Origin: Xenorhabdus yunnanensis
Lineage (GTDB): Bacteria > Pseudomonadota > Gammaproteobacteria > Enterobacterales > Enterobacteriaceae
Assembly (NCBI RefSeq): GCF_028598805.1
Contig: NZ_JAQRFI010000017.1
Coordinates: forward strand, 23,480-87,479
DNA: 64,000 nt
Direction: 5' to 3'
The position numbers and the translations under genes were made by a program. Within the stretch, counting starts at the first letter, position 1. The number at the start of each line of letters is the position of its first letter. Of this stretch, positions 50,157 to 59,294 are shown in pieces. A model generated the notes under the pieces. It was not told the DNA's origin. It did no database searches and saw nothing but the letters and a program-made list of their open reading frames with translations.

Positions 50157-51154
50157 GCACAATAGCTGAAAAACGCGTCTTATTGGAAGTTGACGATCTC
50201 AAAGTTTATTTTGATATTAAAGATGGAAAACAGTGGCTTTGGCAATCGGCAAAAACCTTAAAAGCGGTAGATGGCGTTACCTTAAGGTTGTATGAAGGTG
50301 AAACACTGGGAGTTGTGGGGGAATCTGGCTGCGGAAAATCAACACTTGCCAGGGCAGTGATTGGGCTAGTGAAAGCGTCGGGTGGTGCAGTTTCATGGCT
50401 TGGTCAGAGCTTGCTGGATATGAATAACAAGCAATGGCGGGATATCCGCAATGATATCCAGATGATTTTCCAAGACCCTCTGGCATCGTTGAATCCGCGT
50501 ATGACCATTGGTGATATTATTGCAGAACCATTAAGAACTTATCACCCCAAAATGAAATATAGGGAGGTAAAAGAAAAAGTCAAAAAGATGATGATGCGGG
50601 TAGGGTTGTTGCCTAACCTGATAAACCGTTATCCTCATGAATTCTCTGGAGGGCAGTGCCAGCGTATTGGAATTGCTCGCGCTTTGATTCTGGAGCCTAA
50701 ATTAGTTATCTGTGACGAACCTGTTTCGGCACTTGATGTTTCCATTCAGGCACAAGTTGTTAACTTGTTGCAGGAATTACAGCGGGAAATGGGACTTTCC
50801 CTGATATTTATTGCCCATGACTTATCGATAGTAAAACACATATCAGACCGCGTATTGGTAATGTATTTGGGGAATGCCGTAGAGTTAGGCACTTACGATG
50901 AGGTTTATCATAATCCGTTGCATCCATATACCCGAGCTCTGATGTCGGCAGTGCCAATCCCCGATCCAGACAAAGAACGCAACAAACATATTGAATTGTT
51001 GGAGGGAGAACTCCCTTCACCGATTAATCCCCCATCCGGATGTGTATTTCGCACCCGTTGTCCAATGGCAGATGCTGAATGCGCCAAAACCCGACCATTG
51101 CTTGAGGGAAGCTTTAAACATGCGGTGTCTTGCTTAAAGGTTGACCCTCTCTAG
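50153..51154 (+). CDS. oppF: Oligopeptide ABC transporter ATPase OppF
   Basis: 333 residues. Walker A GESGCGKST, signature FSGGQCQR, Walker B LVICDEPVSALD, and a C-terminal CVFRTRCPMADAEC cluster. Its ATG overlaps the oppD stop. It is the last gene of the opp operon. Confidence 0.97.
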   Translation: MSTIAEKRVLLEVDDLKVYFDIKDGKQWLWQSAKTLKAVDGVTLRLYEGETLGVVGESGCGKSTLARAVIGLVKASGGAVSWLGQSLLDMNNKQWRDIRNDIQMIFQDPLASLNPRMTIGDIIAEPLRTYHPKMKYREVKEKVKKMMMRVGLLPNLINRYPHEFSGGQCQRIGIARALILEPKLVICDEPVSALDVSIQAQVVNLLQELQREMGLSLIFIAHDLSIVKHISDRVLVMYLGNAVELGTYDEVYHNPLHPYTRALMSAVPIPDPDKERNKHIELLEGELPSPINPPSGCVFRTRCPMADAECAKTRPLLEGSFKHAVSCLKVDPL

Positions 51155-51203
51155 TCAGTTTTATGCAAATATATCTGCGTGACATTGTCACTAATTTAAA
51201 TTC

Positions 51204-51230
51204 AATGCCCTCATACTGGAGGGCATTTTT
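51204..51230 (+). terminator. Terminator of the opp operon
   Basis: AATGCCCTC-ATACT-GGAGGGCATTTTT: a 7-9 bp stem with a T-run, 50 bp after the oppF stop. Confidence 0.9.
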
Positions 51231-51266
51231 ATCGGTCAGGGAGACATATTAAAAAAGACAGAATTA

Positions 51267-51620
51267 TTATTTTTTCCACAGAATATGGCAGATAGAGTGA
51301 GATTTTTCCCGACAAATCAAGATCCGGGCAAAGATATCATCAATTTCGGCATCATCTGATTCCGCCAATCCAATAATAACTTCTGAAAAAAAGTCCGGAT
51401 CCAAATCAAAATCAACATGCTCAAGCCAGACTCGTGAAGGACCCAATAATTCAGCGCCACCCCGTTCTTCAAATTGCAGATTAAACAATAGACTATCAGC
51501 CGGATCGAGATTAGAAAGTGCTTGTTCTAAAAAGATATCGTAAGCTTTTTCAAGCGCTTCATCTTCAGTCATTCGGTTGTTTAAATCCAATTGCATAGAA
51601 TGTGTCGATTGATGTTCCAT
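51267..51620 (-). CDS. yciU: YciU family protein (DUF440)
   Basis: 117 residues from the ATG at 51620; starts at 51647 or 51596 are also possible, and none has a strong ribosome-binding site. [39 protein letters not shown] and [11 protein letters not shown] match YciU. It is very acidic, a dsDNA-mimic-type protein in the family literature. It lies between opp and cls, as in E. coli. Confidence 0.92.
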   Translation of the reverse strand: MEHQSTHSMQLDLNNRMTEDEALEKAYDIFLEQALSNLDPADSLLFNLQFEERGGAELLGPSRVWLEHVDFDLDPDFFSEVIIGLAESDDAEIDDIFARILICREKSHSICHILWKK

Positions 51621-51759
51621 AATGGCAATGTCCGAGATTAATAACAAAATGAAATTAAAACATGTTCTATATTGAATGAATACTTTTATTCGTGTTGAAA
51701 GAATTACTGACTAATTTGCTTTCTTTCTGTTTTTTGCCATGAGCTATATTTGTCAGAAG

Positions 51760-53220
51760 TTATAAAAGCGGGCTGAAAAAGTAGCAAATACGTTCAAGAA
51801 TACGATGCCACACTGGACGTTTTTCCCATTTGTTGTTTGCAAGCAATGTTGAACGCATAATATAGTCTTGTTGAACCCGTGTTAAATCACTGCCAAAGTG
51901 TTCATCGTCAATTACAACCGTAATTTCAAAATTTAACCACAGGCTGCGCATATCTAAATTGACAGAACCGACCATACTGAGTTGTCCATCGACCAAAACA
52001 CTCTTGGTATGTAACAAACCATCTTCAAATTGATAAATTTTCACGCCAGCTTCCAGTAATTCTGAAAAAAACGCACGGCTGGCCCAGCGAACAAGAAATG
52101 AGTTGTTCTGGCTTGGCACAATGATGTTGACATCCACACCACGCATAGCCGCAGTACAAATTGCATGCATTAAATCATCACTGGGAACAAAATATGGGGT
52201 AGTAAGAATAAGCTGTTTGCGGGCAGAAAAAATAGCAGTCATTAAGGACTGTTGGATCAACTCATCAGGGAATCCTGGCCCGGAAGCAATAACTTGAGCT
52301 GTATGACCACTGGTTTGCTCGAAGGGCATGATGATACTGTCTGGCGGGGAAGGAAGGTGACGCTGACCTGTTTCCATCTCCCAGTCAAAGGCGTAAATGA
52401 TCCCCAATGTTGTTGTAACCGGGCCTTCCATTCTCACCATAATATCGATCCATTGACCGACACCGGCATCTTGTTTAAAAAAACGTGGGTCGACCATATT
52501 CATGCTGCCAGTGTATGAAATATGATTATCGATCAGAATAATTTTTCTATGCTGACGTAAATCCATGCGACGCAAGAATAAACGGAATATGTTGACTTTT
52601 AGCGATTCGACAAATGCAATACCTGCCTTCCGCATAATATCAGGATAAGGGCTACGGAAAAATTGCCAGCTTCCTGCTGAGTCCACCATAATTCGACATT
52701 TCACACCGCGTTTTGCTGCGCGCATCAGGGCATCAGTAACCTGATCAACCAACCCTCCGGATTGCCATATATAAAACACCATCTCGATATTGTATTTGGC
52801 ATTTTCGATATCATGAACAATCGCTTTCAGTGAGTTATCATAAGATGTCATTAACTGCATTTTATTGCCTCTGACACCTTTGAGCTTTTGGCGACGTTCG
52901 CACAGTTGAAACAGTGGAGTAGCAACTTCACTGTTTTCATCGGCAAAAATTTGAGGGGATTTTCTTAACTCTGCTAGCCATTTAGCTACAGATGAGCGCA
53001 TTTGTTTGGCCTGTTCAACCCTACGCTTGCCAAGATACAATTCGCCGAATGACAAATAAGCAACGATACCGACTAAAGGGATGATGTAAATAATAAGTAC
53101 CCAAGTCATTGCTGATGTCACAGGGCGACGTTTTATCAAAACTCGGATGGTGATACCCGCAATAATTAACCAGTATAAGAAAATCGCCAGCCAGCTTAGT
53201 ACAGAGTAGAAAGTTGTCAT
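51760..53220 (-). CDS. clsA: Cardiolipin synthase A
   Basis: 486 residues from the ATG at 53220, the E. coli length. It has two N-terminal membrane helices (about 5-60) and two phospholipase-D HKD motifs, [16 protein letters not shown] and [16 protein letters not shown]. It condenses two phosphatidylglycerols to cardiolipin at the inner membrane. A start 9 bp upstream is possible. Confidence 0.96.
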   Translation of the reverse strand: MTTFYSVLSWLAIFLYWLIIAGITIRVLIKRRPVTSAMTWVLIIYIIPLVGIVAYLSFGELYLGKRRVEQAKQMRSSVAKWLAELRKSPQIFADENSEVATPLFQLCERRQKLKGVRGNKMQLMTSYDNSLKAIVHDIENAKYNIEMVFYIWQSGGLVDQVTDALMRAAKRGVKCRIMVDSAGSWQFFRSPYPDIMRKAGIAFVESLKVNIFRLFLRRMDLRQHRKIILIDNHISYTGSMNMVDPRFFKQDAGVGQWIDIMVRMEGPVTTTLGIIYAFDWEMETGQRHLPSPPDSIIMPFEQTSGHTAQVIASGPGFPDELIQQSLMTAIFSARKQLILTTPYFVPSDDLMHAICTAAMRGVDVNIIVPSQNNSFLVRWASRAFFSELLEAGVKIYQFEDGLLHTKSVLVDGQLSMVGSVNLDMRSLWLNFEITVVIDDEHFGSDLTRVQQDYIMRSTLLANNKWEKRPVWHRILERICYFFSPLL

Positions 53221-53619
53221 ACGTAGCAATCAATCCTGTTTATTTAAGTACTGCTTATTTAAGTATTTCATGCAGTCATTACCGTAAGTTTCTAGAAATT
53301 CGGGCAAACGATCAACTTAATATCATTAATTAAATAGAGAGTAATTTTAACAAAAGAGGTACTAACTATGTTGAATATCATTACTACTTAACTAGTTAAT
53401 AGCTTACGTTAGCTTCATGAACTGTATACAATTTGATACGAATAAATCATGAATTATTTATAATAGTTATTAAATTTATGATTTCGAGCAATACACTTTC
53501 GAACAATACACTATTTGTGTCAGGTTCGTGGACAAAATTGGCAATTGGTTGACATCTCTAATAGTGACGATTAAGAATAATGTTATTCACCCAATGAGAG
53601 AATGAGCCGGGAATATCTT
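53221..53619. other. Intergenic region cls-yciY
   Basis: About 400 bp of AT-rich sequence between divergent cls and yciY. In E. coli, kch and yciI lie in this neighbourhood; neither is present here. No remnant was recognised. Confidence 0.5.
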
Positions 53620-53799
53620 ATGAAACACAGTAGAAGAGAAGTAGGGCGTTGGAGAATGCTCCGTCAAAGTATCTGTCGTCGCCGTCGCTGGTTGGAAGGG
53701 CAAACGCGACGTAATTTTCGTATCTATACAGCGCGCAAGCTAGGTGCTTATAAGCGTCGCAGATCGATTCTATTCATCCATAACGCAGAATGGGTTTAA
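53620..53799 (+). CDS. yciY: YciY family small basic protein
   Basis: 59 residues, strongly basic. SRREVGRWRMLRQ and RRRRWLEGQTRRNFRI match E. coli YciY (57 residues). The gene lies between cls and tonB, as in E. coli. Its function is unknown. An in-frame ATG at 53602 would add six residues, but its own spacing to GAGAG is too short. Confidence 0.85.
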   Translation: MKHSRREVGRWRMLRQSICRRRRWLEGQTRRNFRIYTARKLGAYKRRRSILFIHNAEWV

Positions 53800-53934
53800 T
53801 ATGATGTTCCGCATGATACATACCTAGGTGTTTGATCCCAAATTTCAGGTTGCAGCACAGTCAATGCAGCTCAGCTAACAAAGCAGCAACTTGAAAGATG
53901 ATGGATATAGATGTTTTGAATCTTTATTGAATAT

Positions 53935-53953
53935 GATAGTCATTTGCATTTAA
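53935..53953 (+). promoter_or_regulatory. Probable Fur-binding site upstream of tonB
   Basis: GATAGTCATTTGCATTTAA resembles the Fur site of the E. coli tonB promoter (which contains TTTGCATTTAA). It lies 29 bp upstream of the tonB start. The match to the Fur consensus is moderate. Confidence 0.5.
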
Positions 53954-53981
53954 ACTAATGGCTATCTGAAAACTGACTATC

Positions 53982-54692
53982 ATGCTGCTAAGTAAGAATT
54001 CTCTTATGCGTTGGATACATTGGCCGATACTACTTTCCGTTTGTTTACATATTTCTATTGCTGCGGCGATTTTTCAAGCTATTACACCTGAAAAACAGCC
54101 AGAAGCTGCACCTATGTCTGTTGCCATGATCCAGTTGGCTGCTGAAGAGGCACCAGTCTCTGAACCTGCCATGCCTGAATCACTTCCTGAACCACTCGAA
54201 CCTGAGCCAGAACCTATTGCGAAAATTGCTCTGCCGAAACCTAAACCTGAAAAAAAACCGGAAGTGAAAAAAATTGTCAAAAAAGAATTTAAGCCAATAC
54301 AGAAAAAGACAGAAAAAACTTCAGAACAACCGCTGAAGCCTATTTCTGATCAGAATCCTCAGATGGCAAAGAATTTGAGCGATCAAAAGACGGATCATCA
54401 TGCTATTAGTGAAAAAGGGGATGTACAAAGAGGGCCAAAGGCATTGAATAGGCCAAATCCCGGTTATCCATCCAGAGCTCAGCAATTGGGTACAGAGGGG
54501 ACGGTAAAGGTAAAATTTGATATTGATGAAAATGGTCGAGTTAAGAATATCGAGATTATTTCTGCAACCCCCAGAAATGTCTTTGAACGTGAAGTGAAAA
54601 ATGCCATGAGAAAATGGCGTTATGAAAAAATGCCTGCTACTGGATACGTGGCGACTATTGAGTTTAAAGTTACGGGTATTTCACAATCCTAA
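53982..54692 (+). CDS. tonB: Energy-transducing protein TonB
   Basis: 236 residues. One N-terminal membrane anchor (about 11-33, with the SxxxH pattern SVCLH), a Pro/Glu then Pro/Lys spanning region (about 55-105; EPLEPEPEPI, KPKPEKKPE), and the C-terminal domain (about 150-236; YPSRAQQLGTEGTVKVKFDI, MRKWRYE). With ExbBD it energises outer-membrane receptors, including the siderophore receptor at the left end of this window. An ATG at 54006 is an alternative start. Confidence 0.95.
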   Translation: MLLSKNSLMRWIHWPILLSVCLHISIAAAIFQAITPEKQPEAAPMSVAMIQLAAEEAPVSEPAMPESLPEPLEPEPEPIAKIALPKPKPEKKPEVKKIVKKEFKPIQKKTEKTSEQPLKPISDQNPQMAKNLSDQKTDHHAISEKGDVQRGPKALNRPNPGYPSRAQQLGTEGTVKVKFDIDENGRVKNIEIISATPRNVFEREVKNAMRKWRYEKMPATGYVATIEFKVTGISQS

Positions 54693-54714
54693 TCTACCAA
54701 AATGCTTCTTTCTA

Positions 54715-54745
54715 AATTCAGGGGATGCAAAACATCCCCCTGAAT
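54715..54745 (+). terminator. Stem-loop after tonB
   Basis: AATTCAGGGGATG and CATCCCCCTGAATT pair around CAAAA with one bulged C. It is a strong stem 23 bp after the tonB stop but lacks a T-run. Confidence 0.5.
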
Positions 54746-54970
54746 TCATCAGCAAAACTCGGTTTTATTATCACAGGAAGATAATAAATATTAAATTCCA
54801 TAATGGTTATGTGAATCCGCGTCTCGCTATTCAAAACAGAATAAAAAAGGGACAATCAAAAGATATACCCCTTTAATTTACAAATTAGTTACTTTCTTAA
54901 TGAACTATTACTCTGAATCACTGCTTTCCAATTTGAAGTGCATTTATTCTTCCAAATAAAAGGTTAAAAC

Positions 54971-55088
54971 CACCGTCTTTAGACGGTGACCTTGAACGTA
55001 AATATTTTGACGTATGCGCGTTTAGTCAGGACTGACGACTTGCAGTCGTCAGTCCTGACTGCGCTAACCCACCGACTTTAGTCGGTGG
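54971..55088. repeat. Cluster of three perfect palindromes (IS200/IS605-end or REP-like)
   Basis: Hairpin 1, CACCGTCTTTAGACGGTG (54971-54988). Hairpin 2, 55024-55060, two perfect 17-bp arms around TGC, with outer GCGC pairing. Hairpin 3, CCACCGACTTTAGTCGGTGG (55069-55088). The first and third are variants of one sequence (ACCG-C/ACTTTAG-CGGT) flanking the second. Such TTTAG-loop hairpins occur at the ends of IS200/IS605-type elements and in REP sequences. No transposase is present between them. Confidence 0.65.
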
Positions 55089-55141
55089 TAGTTAAGTTAT
55101 TTTTTATCTCTGATTGTCAGTGATAGTCATGGATACTCGCC

Positions 55142-55645
55142 TAGTACTACAGCCGTACGCCCCATTGTGGCATGATAACCCCTGACATTTTTTCCTGAAA
55201 AGAGGGGGCGGTGTTCAATGCACTTACCTACTAACGCTTGGGAACAGGAACTGCGCTCACTGCATACCCGATGAGCTCCCTTGTTTCACCACCCCGGCCC
55301 ACAACAACGCAGCCTGGCCTATCTCCGGGGACTGCTCAGTGACGTTGAGCGTAAAAATGGCTGGCAACTGGCGGAATGGATAGGCGAACGCACGCCTGAT
55401 GGGATTCAACATCTGCTGGAGCGCGCTTGCTGGGATGTCGACGTCGCCCGCGATATTTTGCGTGACTATGTGACAGAGCATGTGGGCGATGAACACGGGG
55501 GGCTCATTGTGGATGAAACCGGATTTATCAAAAAAGGCACGCATTGGTCATCCTGGCGGCGGCGACATCAATACCATGCACAACAATGCCATTATCGTCG
55601 CCGGGATAACCTTATGATTACAGAGCGATTACGGCTGTAGTACTA
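55142..55645 (+). mobile_element. Internally deleted IS701-type element (MITE-like)
   Basis: About 504 bp bounded by perfect 16-bp inverted repeats, TAGTACTACAGCCGTA (55142-55157) and its complement (55630-55645). If the target duplication is the YTAR type of this family, it is CTAG on the left and CTAA on the right, slightly decayed. Inside is the first third and the last few codons of a transposase. The element is visibly more GC-rich than its surroundings. Confidence 0.8.
55218..55640 (+). pseudogene. Transposase remnant, IS701 family
   Basis: From the ATG at 55218 the frame has a TGA at codon 19, then runs open to 55640. LAYLRGLLSDVERKNGWQLAEW and the first catalytic Asp region VDETGFIKKGTHW are those of IS701-type DDE transposases. 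It then joins in frame to WRRRHQYHAQQCHYRRR, the usual basic C-terminal tail. The central catalytic part is deleted, so it cannot be active. Confidence 0.8.
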
Positions 55646-55671
55646 AATCCACAGATATGATATTCATCAGC

Positions 55672-56733
55672 CTAATTTCTCTTTTTTTCTAATAAATTGC
55701 GTACAGAACCTCTGACAACCAGCGTGGGATCAGCAGAAAAAAAACATGTTTCAGTGCGCCCGCTCAATAATGTTGATTGCAAAATATTGATGTGATTTTC
55801 TGCCATTTTATCTTTGGGCAGGTGTATGGTTGTCAGAGGCGGCATGGAAAAAGCGGAAATGGGATTATCGTCGAAGCCAATCACACTGATATCGTCCGGG
55901 ATTTTAAAATTGTATTGCAGAGCCGCCTTGTATACTCCGTAGGCCAAAATATCATCAAACGTTAACACGCCGGTTATCGGGACACTGAATGCGTTTTTGT
56001 CGTGATCCCATAATTGTTGAATGACCTGAAATCCGTTTGTGATGGATGAATGTGTTGTTTTGACCATATCTCTGTTGAACGGAACGCCATATTCGTTGTA
56101 AGCCCGTTCGATCCCGAATACAAACTCCCTGCTTGTAGGAAATGACAGGGCTTCGGTGATAACTAAACAGTTTTTATGTCCGTTTGACAGCATTTCACAC
56201 GCAGCAAGATAGCCACCATGTGCATAATCAACATGAACATGATGACAATTCATCGTTTCATAACGAATGCCCTGAAGGGTGAGGCGGTTGGGCGTCTTTG
56301 ATAACAAACGTAAATTATCGGGGTTCATGGACGTCGGTTCGAGAATAATAAAATCCGCCTGTCTGGAAAGCACCGTCAGTATATTGGCACGCTCTGTATT
56401 TTCATTGAACTGCGAATCAAAAATCATCGTGGTATATCCATGCTCCGCCATCTTGGTCAGGATCTTACAGAAGATGTAGGTCAGTACCGGGTTTTCGATA
56501 TCGCTAAAAATAATTGCAACGGTTTTGGTCGAATGGCTGCGAAGGCCTTTGGCCAGTGAGTTAGGTGTATAGCCCATCTCATTGGCTTTATTTAAAATCA
56601 ACAGCCGGGTTGACTTTTTGATAGCCGGGTCGTTATTCAGTGCCTTAGAAACGGTTGAGAATGAGACGCCTACTTCTTTGGCAATGGATTTAATCGTAAC
56701 ACGTTTGTTGCTTTCAGATGTCATTACTGGCAT
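55672..56733 (-). CDS. LacI-family transcriptional regulator of the adjacent carbohydrate genes
   Basis: 353 residues. N-terminal helix-turn-helix and hinge (about 10-65; VTIKSIAKEVGVSFSTVSKALN, NSLAKGLRS) followed by a sugar-binding-protein-like effector domain (VAIIFSDIENPV, GVLTFDDILAYGV, VIGFDDNPISAFSMPPLTTI). It is divergent from a sugar-phosphate operon and presumably its local repressor; the inducer is unknown. GAGG lies 8 bp before the chosen ATG; a second ATG follows 9 bp later. Confidence 0.9.
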   Translation of the reverse strand: MPVMTSESNKRVTIKSIAKEVGVSFSTVSKALNNDPAIKKSTRLLILNKANEMGYTPNSLAKGLRSHSTKTVAIIFSDIENPVLTYIFCKILTKMAEHGYTTMIFDSQFNENTERANILTVLSRQADFIILEPTSMNPDNLRLLSKTPNRLTLQGIRYETMNCHHVHVDYAHGGYLAACEMLSNGHKNCLVITEALSFPTSREFVFGIERAYNEYGVPFNRDMVKTTHSSITNGFQVIQQLWDHDKNAFSVPITGVLTFDDILAYGVYKAALQYNFKIPDDISVIGFDDNPISAFSMPPLTTIHLPKDKMAENHINILQSTLLSGRTETCFFSADPTLVVRGSVRNLLEKKRN

Positions 56734-56811
56734 GTCCTTTTCCTCTAACGAGGCGGAATAACACGGGTGTGTACAGGTATGTGTTGATTGATTCGAGGGT
56801 AAAATAGATTT

Positions 56812-56821
56812 ACAACGTTGT
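56812..56821. promoter_or_regulatory. Candidate LacI-type operator O1
   Basis: ACAACGTTGT, a perfect palindrome with the central CG typical of LacI-family operators, 79 bp upstream of the regulator start. It shares TTACAACGTT-type sequence with the two copies on the operon side. Confidence 0.55.
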
Positions 56822-57079
56822 CAATTTCACGATTCAGCCAACACGCCGAATCCACCTGCACTCAATGGCCTATAAATCTCTCTGGTAAATAGCGGCGTGT
56901 AGCTTGAACAATATCAGTATATTGTTGATGAAAAGTAAGAAAAATAAAAAAGCATTTAGTTACAACACTCTGTTTGTTATTAATCCTGCCAAAAACAGAA
57001 CCCTATCACAAAAAACAGATTTTGTTATCAAATTGTAAATTACTCGCTTGACTAATGCTGATCTTTATTTAAATCTATG

Positions 57080-57096
57080 ATTACAACGTTTGAAAT
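57080..57096. promoter_or_regulatory. Candidate LacI-type operator O2
   Basis: ATTACAACGTTTGAAAT, identical over 17 bp to 57267-57283. It contains the same ACAACGTT half as O1. Confidence 0.5.
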
Positions 57097-57266
57097 TTAT
57101 TTTATCACAACAAATTTTCAGCGCTGAATCGGAAACTGACTTTCACAACCTGGATAAATTTCCGACATAATAGCTAATCAACCGGATCAAATATGGACAC
57201 TACACGCGAACAACTAGTCAATTAACATTGTTAAAAACAGGGGCATGTCTTTTTTTTAACTTGAAA

Positions 57267-57283
57267 ATTACAACGTTTGAAAT
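57267..57283. promoter_or_regulatory. Candidate LacI-type operator O3
   Basis: Exact copy of the O2 17-mer, ending 9 bp before the first gene of the operon. The 187-bp spacing of the pair would allow DNA looping. Confidence 0.5.
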
Positions 57284-57291
57284 GGCTTTAT

Positions 57292-58098
57292 ATGATGAAA
57301 ATATCGTGTTCGAATCTAATGCTGCCGGGGAATAACTTAACTGAGCAGGCCACCCAATTGTACAAATGGGGCTACGATGGCATTGCGCTATTTATGAACT
57401 ATTGCGAATGGAACGAAGAGTTACATGAGGAAGTCCTTAATTTAAGAGAAAACACGGGCATCATCCCGTGTGAGTTTGCCTTTGCTGATGAGATTTACGG
57501 GCAATTAATGAGTGACAATATCGATCTCAGAAAAAAGAGCCGGGAAATGAATAAACGGGCCGCTGAAATCAGCGGTGAAATCGGCGCCGTCACTGAGCTG
57601 GAATTTGCATACGGTGCACAGAATCCGCTGCCGTTGTTTCATCCCCATAAGAACATGACAGAAACTGAAAAACAGGGGTTTCTGGACATGTACAAAGAGG
57701 TTACTGTGCCTCTCATGGGCACGTCAGGCAAGATGCTGTTAGAAGGGATTAATCGCTATGAAAGTCCTTATTTAAACAGCATCAAAGCATGTAGGGATAT
57801 TATTGATACGTTAGGCATGGAAAATACTGGAGTTTTAGCTGATTTTTTCCACATGTCAATCGAAGAGTCAAACATCGTAGAAAGCATTAAATATGCCGGA
57901 GACGCGATTAAGCACGTTCATTTGGGTGACAATAACCGCCTGCTTCCCGGCTGTGGAGCCATTGACTGAAGGGCGGGTTTTAATGCGTTGAAAGAGATTG
58001 GATACACTGGGTTTCTCAATTTGGAATGTAGCACCTGCGGAGATCCCTCTAAAACATTGCCTGAAACTGCACTGTTTTTAAAGAAAATGTTGAAGTAG
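57292..58098 (+). pseudogene. Sugar phosphate isomerase/epimerase (TIM barrel), nonsense-mutated
   Basis: The frame from ATG 57292 reads 225 codons to TGA (57967-57969) and continues open for another 42 codons to TAG at 58098. Stretches GYDGIALFMNYCEWNEE, VLADFFHMSIEE and HVHLGDNNRLLPGCGAID before the stop, and AGFNALKEIGYTGFLNLEC after it, belong to the xylose-isomerase-like TIM-barrel family. The stop sits where an aromatic residue is expected, consistent with TGG to TGA. The missing part includes a C-terminal barrel strand with a conserved Glu. First gene of the LacI-controlled operon. Confidence 0.8.
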
Positions 58099-58106
58099 GG
58101 GATCTT

Positions 58107-58737
58107 GTGACGAGTGATTTTGAAATCAATAAGCCATTTTTTGAAATTGGTCCCAAAGTTTATTTGTTCGGAAAAGACGCAATAGCACTGGCAATAGGGG
58201 CTGACAAACTCTGTGAAAAGTATGGAGTTGATATTATTTTTTCTGCTCAGTACACGGACATCGCGCCAATTTCAAGTGCGACCAAATATATAAAAGTATT
58301 TGCACAACACATTGATCCTATTTATCCGGGAAGGGGAGTCGGCGCGGTTTTGCCTGAAGCAATAAAGGCCGCCGGGGCAGTGGGCGTTCTTTTAAACCAT
58401 ACCGAAAAACCATTAACACGAGAAACGCTGGCCCAAAGTATAAAAAGAGCGGATGAAGTGGGTCTGGCCACATTAGTCTGTGCCGGAAGCCGCCACAATA
58501 GCTTGCCTGAACCCGAATATGATTTTAGCTGAATCACCGGCGTTAATCGGACAGGGAACACGTGGCTCGCAGGACATGGAAGAGATTGAAAAAATTAATC
58601 GTGCCATACACCGGGTGAACCCTAATGTGCTGATTTTGCATGGCGCAGATGCCACGGGGTCAACCAGCGGGATTATAAAGGCAGAAAAACCGTTTGAAAT
58701 GATGGAAAAAATGATTGCATCCGTTGTGGCTGCCTGA
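58107..58737 (+). pseudogene. Triosephosphate isomerase-like protein, frameshifted
   Basis: From GTG 58107 (AGGGGA upstream) the frame reads 141 codons, then diverges at about 58480-58490. The rest is in another frame to 58737: PEAATIACLNPNMILAESPALIGQG and VLILHGADATGSTSGIIKA. Together they form a TpiA-fold protein of about 210 residues; the C-terminal phosphate-binding loop is GADATGSTSG. Proteins of this type next to polyol genes act on phosphorylated tetroses or pentoses in other bacteria; the substrate here is unknown. It starts 8 bp after the previous gene. Confidence 0.8.
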
Positions 58738-58766
58738 AATGTAAGAAAAACAGAGGGGGATTGATC

Positions 58767-59263
58767 ATGACCGTTGTTCATGACGAATTGAGTATCGAAA
58801 CAGGCGTTAGAGTGAGTTTTGACGACATTACTGAATGGGTACAGGGATGTGTCAAAAATCAGGGGTTAAAAACGGGCTTGTCAATGTTTTTTCACAGCAC
58901 ACCAGCTGCAGCGTATTTATTCAGGAGGATTCAGAGGATGTAACGTATTGGAAAATCCCCCTGATCCTTCAAGACACGCTGAACATATTGGAAAAGATCA
59001 TTCCGACATGTCAGCACGAGGGGCAATATCTGCATCCGGGACCGGTTCACACAAAAAATGCAGCGGAATTAAGAGGTGAAAAATCAGAATGGATGCTGAA
59101 TACGGACGGACATTTACGTTCAGTTTTACTGGGCCGGTCTGAGACGATCCCTCTGCTTGAAGGTGATATGACGTTAGGTGAATTCGGCCGGATTTATTTT
59201 TCAGATATGGATCAGACGAGAGCGCGTAACCGCAGGGTGCGTGGACTGGTTATTGGCGAATAA
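58767..59263 (+). pseudogene. YjbQ/UPF0047 family protein, frameshifted
   Basis: From ATG 58767 (GAGGGGG upstream) the protein reads correctly to VKNQGLK and then shifts at an A-run near 58867-58873. Adding one A restores KNGLVNVFSQHTSCSVFIQED. The rest, in the other frame to 59263, has HTSCSV, LHPGPVHTKN, DGHLRSVLLGRSETIPL and a C-terminal RRVRGLVIGE. The family is the UPF0047/YjbQ fold, with thiamine-phosphate-synthase-like activity reported for some members. Its role in the operon is unknown. Confidence 0.82.
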
Positions 59264-59294
59264 GCTGAAATGCTAATAAGAGAAGAAAAATAAA

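Noticed and set aside
57967..57969. TGA in the TIM-barrel gene as a selenocysteine codon, since selD is in the window
   Set aside because: The position fits an aromatic residue of the family, no SECIS-like hairpin is evident just after it, and the next two genes are also broken. A nonsense mutation is simpler.
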